Shown here piece after piece: positions 1 to 5,135 of a stretch of DNA of 11,161 nt; the stretch's first letter is position 1, and every line of letters begins with the position of its first letter. The position numbers were made by a program, and so were the translations under genes. The notes under the pieces are model-generated. The model did not search any database and had not been told where the DNA came from. It saw only the letters and a program-made list of their open reading frames with translations. Origin of the DNA: Desulfurobacterium sp. (GTDB lineage Bacteria; Aquificota; Aquificia; Desulfurobacteriales; Desulfurobacteriaceae); NCBI GenBank assembly GCA_003978805.1, contig QNYI01000133.1:1-11161 (forward strand), read 5' to 3'.

Positions 1-648
1 CTGCCTATGTCTCAGGTAGACATAATGCCGGTTACAAAGCCGGACGACTGGCTTGATAAGGAGATAGAGGCCAAAGTCCTTTCAGTTGATAGGAAAAGGA
101 AGAGTATAGTAATTTCCCGCCGAAGGCTCCTTGAAGAGAGAAGAGCAAAAATGAGAAAAGAGACTCTCAAAAGGTTAAGAGAAGGTGACGTAGTTGAGGG
201 AACCGTTAAAAACGTAGTTGACTTTGGAATATTTGTTGACGTTGACGGAGTTGATGGCCTCGTCCATAAGAGCGATATATCTTGGTCGGGACTTAAAACG
301 CCCTTTGACGTTGCAAAGGTGGGAGACAGGATAAAAGTTAAAATAAGGAAAGTAGAGAGGGATAAAGAGAGGCTCGTGCTAAGCTTAAAAGAGGTAACTG
401 AAGACCCGTGGAAAAGTATAGAGGAAAAGTATAAACCGGGAATGGAAGTAGAAGGAACCGTTGTAAAGGAGGATAAGAAAGGTTACTGGGTAGAGCTCCC
501 CGGTGACGTTGCAGGCTACGTTCCGTCCGTTAGTTTACCCAAAGATGTAAAGTTAAAGTACAGGCACGTCTACAGGTTTACCGTTGATTCTATTGACTCA
601 GAGAGGAGGAGAGTAGTACTGAAATGGCAGGAAGAACACCGGAAATAA
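1..648 (+). CDS. rpsA: 30S ribosomal protein S1, C-terminal part (5' truncated by window)
   Basis: The reading frame is open from base 1 (Leu-Pro precede the first Met), so the Met at base 7 is very probably internal and the gene starts upstream. The 215 visible residues hold the end of one S1 domain (the LPMSQVDI segment to the IVISRR strand), one complete S1 domain (about residues 58-130, with GDVVEGTVKNVVDFGIFVDV and VDGLVHKSDISW), and a more divergent third one (about 145-210, GMEVEGTVV to RVVLKWQ). Tandem S1 OB-folds of this type are characteristic of ribosomal protein S1, which binds mRNA and helps load it onto the 30S subunit. The last 25 bases overlap smpB, so the two are probably co-transcribed. 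Without the N-terminus another multi-S1 RNA-binding protein cannot be fully excluded. Confidence 0.85.
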   Translation: MPMSQVDIMPVTKPDDWLDKEIEAKVLSVDRKRKSIVISRRRLLEERRAKMRKETLKRLREGDVVEGTVKNVVDFGIFVDVDGVDGLVHKSDISWSGLKTPFDVAKVGDRIKVKIRKVERDKERLVLSLKEVTEDPWKSIEEKYKPGMEVEGTVVKEDKKGYWVELPGDVAGYVPSVSLPKDVKLKYRHVYRFTVDSIDSERRRVVLKWQEEHRK

Positions 649-1085
649 AGAATAAAAAAGCCTATCACGATTACGAGATACTTGAAAAGTACGAGGCCGG
701 TATAGCGCTGAAAGGAACGGAGGTTAAGTCCTTAAGGGAAGGGAAGGCAAACCTTAGGGATGCCTTCGTTAGGATAGAGAACGGAGAGGCCTTTCTCTTT
801 AACGCCTACATAGCTCCCTACAGCCACGGTAATCTCTTCAACCACGAGCCGACGAGGAAGAGGAAGCTTCTCCTTCACAAGTCGGAGATAAAAAGGCTCT
901 TTGGAAAGAGCCAAGAGAAGGGGCTAACGATTGTCCCTTTAAGGATGTACTTTAACGAGCGGGGAAAGGTAAAGGTAGAGATAGCTTTAGTCAGAGGAAG
1001 GAAGAAGTACGACAAGAGGGAGGCCATAAAGAGAAGGGAGCTTGAAAGAGAAGCCCAGAAGGCCATGAAGTTCTATCGCTACTGA
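624..1085 (+). CDS. smpB: SsrA-binding protein SmpB
   Basis: SmpB binds tmRNA and brings it to stalled ribosomes for trans-translation. The 153-residue product has the usual family length and layout: an N-terminal basic segment with NKKAYHDYEI, the core LKGTEVKSLREGKANLRDAF (about residues 29-48), the APYSHGN segment (about 64-70), a VPLRMYFNERGKVKVEIALVRG-like barrel region, and a Lys/Arg-rich C-terminal tail after KKYDKRE that in known SmpB folds in the mRNA channel. The ATG at 624 lies inside the 3' end of rpsA. An AGGAGG at 604-609 is 14 nt upstream, longer than ideal, so translational coupling to rpsA is plausible. No ssrA (tmRNA) gene is visible in the window. Identification is firm. 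Confidence 0.96.
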   Translation: MAGRTPEIKNKKAYHDYEILEKYEAGIALKGTEVKSLREGKANLRDAFVRIENGEAFLFNAYIAPYSHGNLFNHEPTRKRKLLLHKSEIKRLFGKSQEKGLTIVPLRMYFNERGKVKVEIALVRGRKKYDKREAIKRRELEREAQKAMKFYRY

Positions 1086-1093
1086 TTCCTCGT

Positions 1094-1122
1094 TTGCTAA
1101 CCCCCTTCCTTCGCCCTAAATT
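1094..1122 (+). promoter_or_regulatory. Candidate weak sigma-70 promoter for the rimP-nusA operon
   Basis: TTGCTA (1094-1099) and TAAATT (1117-1122) are separated by 17 bp; each matches the consensus at 4 of 6 positions. A start near 1129-1130 would give a leader that runs through the hairpin at 1180-1201 before rimP. Only 32 bp separate that terminator from the rimP start codon, too little for a separate promoter with room for a leader. rimP must therefore be served from here, from further upstream by read-through, or not at all. The match is weak and other assignments are possible. Confidence 0.3.
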
Positions 1123-1159
1123 TAAAGTCGGCGGTTAGAAGCTGTCTGTGTTCATCGCA

Positions 1160-1182
1160 CTCATACTCCTTTTTTGTGTGAG
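1160..1182 (+). promoter_or_regulatory. Alternative leader hairpin overlapping the terminator foot
   Basis: CTCATAC (1160-1166) can pair with GTGTGAG (1176-1182): seven pairs including one G-U, with a 9-nt loop. Its 3' arm uses the first three bases of the terminator stem (1180-1182), so the two structures compete. In addition GCGGTT (1131-1136) is complementary to AACCGC (1194-1199), the 3' arm of the terminator. These are visible base-pairing options; a regulatory role is inference. Confidence 0.3.
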
Positions 1183-1207
1183 CGGTTCTTCGGAACCGCT
1201 CCTTTTT
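1180..1207 (+). terminator. Intrinsic terminator between smpB and rimP
   Basis: A perfect 9-bp stem, GAGCGGTTC (1180-1188) with GAACCGCTC (1193-1201), is closed by the extra-stable C-UUCG-G tetraloop and followed by CTTTTTATTT. This is a textbook Rho-independent terminator. It would end rpsA-smpB transcripts, but it also lies in the only possible leader of rimP-nusA, so it may act as an attenuator (see findings). Confidence 0.88.
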
Positions 1208-1223
1208 ATTTAATTCCGATCTT

Positions 1224-1227
1224 GGAG
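1224..1227 (+). promoter_or_regulatory. Ribosome binding site fixing the rimP start
   Basis: GGAG lies 6 nt before the ATG at 1234. The alternative upstream TTG at 1174 has no comparable site and would place the terminator hairpin inside the coding region, so the ATG is preferred. Confidence 0.7.
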
Positions 1228-1233
1228 CTCGCT

Positions 1234-1722
1234 ATGGAGGAAAGAATTCAGGAAATCGTAAATAGGGTAAGGGAACTCCTTTTGCCAATTTTAGAGGAAG
1301 GAGGTTTTGAGCTTGTAGATGTTGAATTTGTAAGGGAACCGATAGGGTGGGTTCTCCGGATATACGCCGACAGGCCGGAGGGCGGTATTACTATATCCGA
1401 CTGTCAGTGGATAAGCGAGAGGATAGGAACTCTCCTTGACGTTGAGGATTTCATTCCCCACTCCTACAACCTTGAGGTTTCCTCTCCGGGACTTGACAGG
1501 CCGCTGAAGACCCGCAGGGACTTTGAGAGACACAAGGGCGTTGTTGTAAAGATTAAAACTCACGAGCCTATGGATAACCAGAGGAACTTTAAAGGTGAGG
1601 TCGTTGCAACTTCAGAAAGGGGCGTTACTGTGCACGATGTATCAAGGAACGCTGAGGTTGAGATACCCTACGAGAATATCAAGAGTGCGAGGGTAGACAT
1701 AGATTCCCTCTTCAACAAGTAA
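1234..1722 (+). CDS. rimP: Ribosome maturation factor RimP
   Basis: RimP assists maturation of the 30S subunit. From the ATG at 1234 the product is 162 residues, the normal family length. It shows the N-terminal alpha/beta domain with GGFELVDVEFVRE (about 23-35), a WVLRIYAD strand followed by ITISDCQWISERI (about 52-64), the family signature YNLEVSSPGLDRPL (78-91), and a C-terminal SH3-like domain (about 95-160, with EIPYENIKSARV). The frame can be extended upstream to a TTG at 1174, but that would translate the terminator hairpin, so I reject it. rimP is followed 15 bp later by nusA, the conserved bacterial order, and heads the operon. Confidence 0.96.
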   Translation: MEERIQEIVNRVRELLLPILEEGGFELVDVEFVREPIGWVLRIYADRPEGGITISDCQWISERIGTLLDVEDFIPHSYNLEVSSPGLDRPLKTRRDFERHKGVVVKIKTHEPMDNQRNFKGEVVATSERGVTVHDVSRNAEVEIPYENIKSARVDIDSLFNK

Positions 1723-1724
1723 AT

Positions 1725-1731
1725 AAGGAGG
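1725..1731 (+). promoter_or_regulatory. Strong Shine-Dalgarno of nusA
   Basis: AAGGAGG lies 6 nt before the ATG at 1738. This selects that ATG over the in-frame TTG at 1735, which would add one residue. Confidence 0.8.
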
Positions 1732-1737
1732 CTTTTG

Positions 1738-2874
1738 ATGGAAACTCTCGGTAAAAGTATAGAGCTCCTGTGTCGCGAGAAGGGTATATCTAAGGAAGAT
1801 GTGATAGAGGCGGTAAAGGTAGGAATTATTAATGCGGCAAAAAAGGCAGGTTACAGGGGAAACCTCGTTGTAAAGATAGACGAGGACGGTAAGGACTTTG
1901 GAATATATCAGGAGAAAGTTGTTGTTGAATCTGTGAAGGATCCCGATCACGAGATATCCTTAGAGGAGGCCAAGGAGCTCTTTGGAGAGGGTATAAAACT
2001 GGGGGACAAAGTTCTCATAGAAATAAAGACAGAGGAGCTCGGCAGGATTGCCGCAAAGACGGCCTCTCAGGTTATCCACGATAAGATTACAGAGGCAGAG
2101 AGGAAAGCACTCTACGACTACTTTAAGCAGAAGGTAGGAGACGTTATCTCGGGGACGGTAAAGGAGATAAGGAAAAACGGAGACATTATCGTTGACCTCG
2201 GGAGGGTTGTAGGCATTCTGCCGAAAGAGGAAAAAATCCCGAAGGAAAAGTATAGGATAGGTGACAGGGTCAGGGCTTACATATACGATGTCGTCTTTGA
2301 CTACAAGCACTACAGCCGTAGGAAACCTTCAAGGATTGATGACTACCCTCCCCCCTACGTAATCCTTTCAAGAACTCATCCAAAATTCTTAAAGAGGCTT
2401 ATGGAAATAGAAATTCCGGAGGTTGCCGACGGACTCGTGGAGATAAAGGCCGTTGCAAGGGAGCCGGGAGTCAGGGCAAAGGTTGCGGTTAAGGCTCTCG
2501 TTGACTACATAGACCCTCTCGGTGCCTGCATAGGGGTCAGGGGAAGTAGGATTATCCCGATATCTAAGGAGCTCTCGGGGGAAAAAGTTGAGGTGATTGA
2601 GTGGTCTGACGACGTTGCAGAGCTGGTAGCAAGGGCACTTTCACCTGCAAAAGTCCTTCACGCAGAGAGTTACGAGGACGAGAACGGAGAACTCCGGGTA
2701 GAGGTCGTTGTCCCGGACGACCAGCTCTCCCTTGCTATCGGTAAGCACGGCGTAAACGCAAGGCTTGCCTCTAAGCTCGTGGGACAGACGGGTCAGATCG
2801 TCGGTATAGATATCATCAAGGAGAGCGACTACAGGAAGCTTGAAGAGCTTGAAGCTATGGAAGATGAAGAATGA
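1738..2874 (+). CDS. nusA: Transcription termination/antitermination factor NusA
   Basis: NusA binds RNA polymerase and nascent RNA and modulates pausing, termination and antitermination. The 378-residue product contains the N-terminal RNAP-binding domain (about 1-128, with ALYDYFKQKVG at its end), an S1 domain (about 133-212) ending in VILSRTHPKFL, then KH1 with the GACIGVRGSRI loop (GxxG at 266-269) and KH2 with SLAIGKHGVNARLA (GxxG at 335-338). It stops shortly after KH2, without the extra C-terminal acidic repeats found in Escherichia coli, so it is the short form common outside gammaproteobacteria. The S1 domain carries an unusual Tyr/Pro/Arg-rich stretch at about 188-206. Its stop overlaps the start of the ylxR-ylxQ gene by ATGA. 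NusA is known to autoregulate its operon in some bacteria, which makes the terminator before rimP relevant. Confidence 0.97.
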   Translation: METLGKSIELLCREKGISKEDVIEAVKVGIINAAKKAGYRGNLVVKIDEDGKDFGIYQEKVVVESVKDPDHEISLEEAKELFGEGIKLGDKVLIEIKTEELGRIAAKTASQVIHDKITEAERKALYDYFKQKVGDVISGTVKEIRKNGDIIVDLGRVVGILPKEEKIPKEKYRIGDRVRAYIYDVVFDYKHYSRRKPSRIDDYPPPYVILSRTHPKFLKRLMEIEIPEVADGLVEIKAVAREPGVRAKVAVKALVDYIDPLGACIGVRGSRIIPISKELSGEKVEVIEWSDDVAELVARALSPAKVLHAESYEDENGELRVEVVVPDDQLSLAIGKHGVNARLASKLVGQTGQIVGIDIIKESDYRKLEELEAMEDEE

Positions 2875-3407
2875 GAGCTTGTGTTGGCTGTAAGTTAAAG
2901 GATGAGACCGATAAGTTCATAAGGTTTGTCGTCTTTGAAGGGAAACCCCTACCCGACCTTGCGAGGAAACTGCCGGGTAGGGGTTTTAACGTATGCCCTT
3001 CATTTGAGTGTATAAAGAACTTTGTAAAGAAGAAGTTTAAGGGTAAGGTAACTCCAGAAGAGGTATACGAGATTACCCTTAGAGCTCTAAAGGACTACTT
3101 CCTCCACCTCCTTTCCCTCTCCCACAGAACCGGAGTGACAGTTGTCGGACAGGACAACATAAAGGAGCTTAAAAGTAGAGAGGGGACACTTATATTGGCC
3201 TCAGATTTGAGTGAAAAGACTAAAAAGAGGCTAATAAGGGAATCCTACTTGGTTGTTGATTCTCTCTTTTCTTCTGAGGAGATAGGGAACGCCCTCAGGA
3301 AAGAGAGGAGAGCCGGAGCTGTTTTCGTTGAGAGGGTCGGCATAGGCAGGAAGCTCTATTCTGTCGGAGAGAAGTTACTGAACCTCGTTAAGGTGGAGAA
3401 AGGTTGA
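2871..3407 (+). CDS. ylxR: Fused YlxR (RnpM-like) and YlxQ (L7Ae-like) RNA-binding protein
   Basis: Residues 1 to about 65 match YlxR/DUF448: RACVGCK near the start (Cys4, Cys7), a PGRGFNVCPSFEC segment (36-47; Cys42, Cys47), then a basic stretch FVKKKFKGK. Residues about 72-175 look like an L7Ae/L30e/YlxQ-type domain: a helix LLSLSHRTGVTVVGQDNIKE, the strand TLILASDLSEKTKKRL, and a later AVFVERVGIGRKL. In most bacteria these are separate adjacent genes after nusA; here one frame encodes both. YlxR has been reported to bind RNase P RNA (RnpM), and YlxQ resembles K-turn binders; the role of the fusion is inferred. The start overlaps the nusA stop (ATGA), and the stop overlaps the start of the next gene (TTGA). 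A perfect 13-bp inverted repeat lies inside the YlxR part. Confidence 0.88.
   Translation: MRACVGCKLKDETDKFIRFVVFEGKPLPDLARKLPGRGFNVCPSFECIKNFVKKKFKGKVTPEEVYEITLRALKDYFLHLLSLSHRTGVTVVGQDNIKELKSREGTLILASDLSEKTKKRLIRESYLVVDSLFSSEEIGNALRKERRAGAVFVERVGIGRKLYSVGEKLLNLVKVEKG
2943..2986 (+). repeat. 13-bp perfect inverted repeat inside ylxR
   Basis: AAACCCCTACCCG (2943-2955) is exactly complementary to CGGGTAGGGGTTT (2974-2986). The loop is 18 nt and can itself form a small CCT/AGG hairpin. The 3' arm runs into TTTT (2984-2987), giving a terminator-like RNA shape within the coding region, about 70 nt after the nusA stop. It encodes the two similar peptides KPLPD and KLPGRGF, so part of the symmetry may come from the protein sequence. 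Confidence 0.75.
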
Positions 3408-4387
3408 GGGATATTCTTGCTTTCGGGAGTATCGTAGTAGACAACGTCCTGCTGGTAAAGCGCTTTGCCGGCATTAATGAGACCGTTCAGGCCGAAAAAT
3501 ACAGGTACACCTACGGGGGTGCGGGGGCAAACGTTGCCGTTGCTGCGGCGAGGCTCGGTGTTAAGAGCGGAGTTTTTGCAGTTTCCGGTTACGATTTTAA
3601 GAAGTTGAACTACGAGAGGGCTTTAAGGGAAGAGGGAGTAGATTTACGGGGAGTGATAAAGAACGGCAACTTCCCCATGGCAAGGAGCTTCATCATAAGT
3701 AGGGAAGGCAGTGACGACCAAATACTCTACTACTACGAGAACAGGAGAGAGACCTCAAGGTTACTGTTTAAAAATAGGGAGCTTGCAAGGGAGCTCTCCA
3801 AAGAGTACAGGATTCTTCACTTCTCTACCGGTCACTTTGAGTTCTACTATAAATTTCTCAAGGACAACAGAATCCCTGCCCTTGTAAGCTTTGATCCCGG
3901 TCAGGAAACCTTTACCTACCCTTACAGGGTTGTGAGGATTCTTCCCTACGTTCACATGCTCTTTATGAACAGCCATGAGGCAAAGAGGATAAAGGAGCTC
4001 TTAAAGGTAAAGAGCCTGAGGGAGTTAGAAGGGCCTCGTCTCCTGTGCGTTTCAATGGGAGCTCACGGTTCGGTAATCGTTTTTGGAGATAAGGTCTACA
4101 GGATTCCTGCAGTAAGGCCTGCAAAGTTCGTAGACCCTACCGGAGCAGGGGACTCCCACAGGGCTGGCTTTTTGGTAGCCCTCCTCAAAGGTTACGATAT
4201 CCCTACAGCCGGTAGGATAGCGTCAGTTGTTGCCTCCTTTACGATAGAGGCTGAGGGAGCTCAGGGAGCTCTCCCCACTTGGGAAAAGGTCGTTAGAAGG
4301 TATGAGTACTTCTTTAAGGAGAAGTTCCCTGAGCCACAGAGCTCTTGGGAAAGGACAAAGGAGCTTATCCTGAACCTCGGGAAGTGA
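3404..4387 (+). CDS. PfkB (ribokinase)-family sugar or nucleoside kinase
   Basis: The 327-residue product has both PfkB signatures: the glycine-rich GGAGANVAVAAARLG (38-52) after the N-terminal AFGSIVVD strand, and DPTGAGDSHRAGF (244-256), whose Asp250 is the expected catalytic base next to the anion hole. SFDPGQ (162-167) and MNSHEA (188-193) are also typical. The family phosphorylates sugars, nucleosides or related alcohols with ATP. The C-terminal EAEGAQGALPTWEKV resembles nucleoside-kinase-like members, but the substrate cannot be read from the sequence. The start is TTG at 3404, overlapping the upstream stop (TTGA), with a GGAGAAAGG-type purine stretch just before it; the N-terminal strand starts immediately after, as expected. 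A His replaces the more usual Phe in GDSF. It is followed by menG after one base. Confidence 0.88.
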   Translation: MRDILAFGSIVVDNVLLVKRFAGINETVQAEKYRYTYGGAGANVAVAAARLGVKSGVFAVSGYDFKKLNYERALREEGVDLRGVIKNGNFPMARSFIISREGSDDQILYYYENRRETSRLLFKNRELARELSKEYRILHFSTGHFEFYYKFLKDNRIPALVSFDPGQETFTYPYRVVRILPYVHMLFMNSHEAKRIKELLKVKSLRELEGPRLLCVSMGAHGSVIVFGDKVYRIPAVRPAKFVDPTGAGDSHRAGFLVALLKGYDIPTAGRIASVVASFTIEAEGAQGALPTWEKVVRRYEYFFKEKFPEPQSSWERTKELILNLGK

Positions 4388-4388
4388 G

Positions 4389-5054
4389 ATGGGGAAGAAA
4401 CAGCCGATAGGAGTTGAGATATTTGACAAGATAGCCGATAGGTACGATGCCATTTCAAAGACTCTCTCCCTCGGAATAATATCAAGGTGGCAGAGGGAGC
4501 TCGTTAAGGGCCTTGGAAACTTAGGCGTTACCCTTGACCTTGCCTGCGGAACAGGAGAGGTGGCCTTCCTTGTAAAGGGTAGAGCGAAAGTAGTTATCGG
4601 GCTTGACTATTCAATGTCCATGCTGAAAGTTGCAAAGAGAAAGCTTCCGGAGATACCCTTTTTAAGGGGGGACGCCCTGAACCTTCCCTTTAAGGACGCT
4701 TCCTTTGATACCGTTTTGGTTTCCCTCGGTTTAAGGCACTTTGGGAATACCGAGAGAGCTCTGGAGGAGATAAGGCGGGTACTGAAGGAAGGGGGAAGGG
4801 TCAGGGTGCTTGAAGTTTCCATCCCGAGGAATCCTTTCCTAAGAGAGGCCTTCTTAGGCTTCCTCAAGTACGTTGTCCTGCCCTTAGGGAAAATTCGCTC
4901 TAAGGAGGACGTTTCCCACCACTTGTTCGGGACGATAGTTGACTTTCCTCACTATGAAAAGCTTGTAGAGCTTGCGCTAAAAAAGGGGTTCAAGGAAGGT
5001 CGTTTTAGACCTCTCTTTTTCGGTATGGCAACGGTTTACGAGCTACTCGGTTAG
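4389..5054 (+). CDS. menG: Demethylmenaquinone/ubiquinone-type C-methyltransferase (MenG/UbiE)
   Basis: This SAM-dependent enzyme methylates the quinone ring in the last step of menaquinone synthesis (or the related ubiquinone step). The 221-residue protein begins with the family hallmark VEIFDKIADRYDAISKTLSL (9-28) and RWQREL. SAM motif I is LDLACGTGEVA (49-59), followed by GLDYSMSML (71-79), GDALNLPF (94-101) with FDTVLVSLGLRHF (106-118), RVLKEGGRV (130-138) and a late HHLFGTIVDFPHYE (177-190). Motif order and length fit UbiE/MenG well. I prefer MenG because the inferred organism is an anaerobic-type thermophile, but no other men genes are in view. It starts one base after the kinase stop and is the last gene of the rimP operon. 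A T-run at 5064-5072 follows, without a good GC-rich stem. Confidence 0.9.
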   Translation: MGKKQPIGVEIFDKIADRYDAISKTLSLGIISRWQRELVKGLGNLGVTLDLACGTGEVAFLVKGRAKVVIGLDYSMSMLKVAKRKLPEIPFLRGDALNLPFKDASFDTVLVSLGLRHFGNTERALEEIRRVLKEGGRVRVLEVSIPRNPFLREAFLGFLKYVVLPLGKIRSKEDVSHHLFGTIVDFPHYEKLVELALKKGFKEGRFRPLFFGMATVYELLG

Positions 5055-5076
5055 TTTAATTAGTTTTTTTTTATGT

Positions 5077-5105
5077 TTGCAATCAAGAATTATGTGTATT
5101 ACAAT
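5077..5105 (+). promoter_or_regulatory. Sigma-70-type promoter of the cytochrome gene
   Basis: TTGCAA (5077-5082) and TACAAT (5100-5105) are separated by exactly 17 bp. The tract upstream (about 5055-5075, including nine consecutive T) is strongly A/T-rich, like an UP element. A start near 5112 would give a 5' leader of about 25 nt that ends in the ribosome binding site at 5124-5129. It is the best promoter match in the window. Confidence 0.75.
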
Positions 5106-5123
5106 TAACCCGAAAGCCTTTTC

Positions 5124-5129
5124 AGGAGG
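5124..5129 (+). promoter_or_regulatory. Ribosome binding site selecting a GTG start
   Basis: AGGAGG is 6 nt before GTG at 5136. The signal peptide begins directly at this codon (MKRFLSL), which supports GTG as the true start. Confidence 0.85.
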
Positions 5130-5135
5130 CAAGGG

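Noticed and set aside
1086..1180. Possible small RNA or tRNA-like gene after smpB (a TTCATCG loop at 1151-1157)
   Set aside because: Only a 3-bp stem flanks the loop, and there is no acceptor stem, anticodon arm or tmRNA/SRP signature; a leader RNA remains possible and is covered as an attenuator.
1174..1233. N-terminal extension of RimP from a TTG start
   Set aside because: It would translate the terminator hairpin, lacks a ribosome binding site, and makes the protein longer than the family; the ATG at 1234 has GGAG at proper spacing.
4254..4275. Direct repeat of GGGAGCTC in the PfkB gene
   Set aside because: It encodes two similar tripeptides and GAGCTC is frequent throughout the window as Glu-Leu or Gly-Ala codons; no sign of a functional repeat.
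4997..5020. Terminator-like AGGTC/GACCT stem followed by CTCTCTTTTT in menG
   Set aside because: The stem is only 5 bp and lies within conserved C-terminal coding sequence; too weak to call.
5039..5072. Terminator after menG (CGAG/CTCG stem and T9 tract)
   Set aside because: The stem has 4 bp and the T-run starts about 14 nt later; the tract fits better as an A/T-rich upstream element of the cytochrome promoter.
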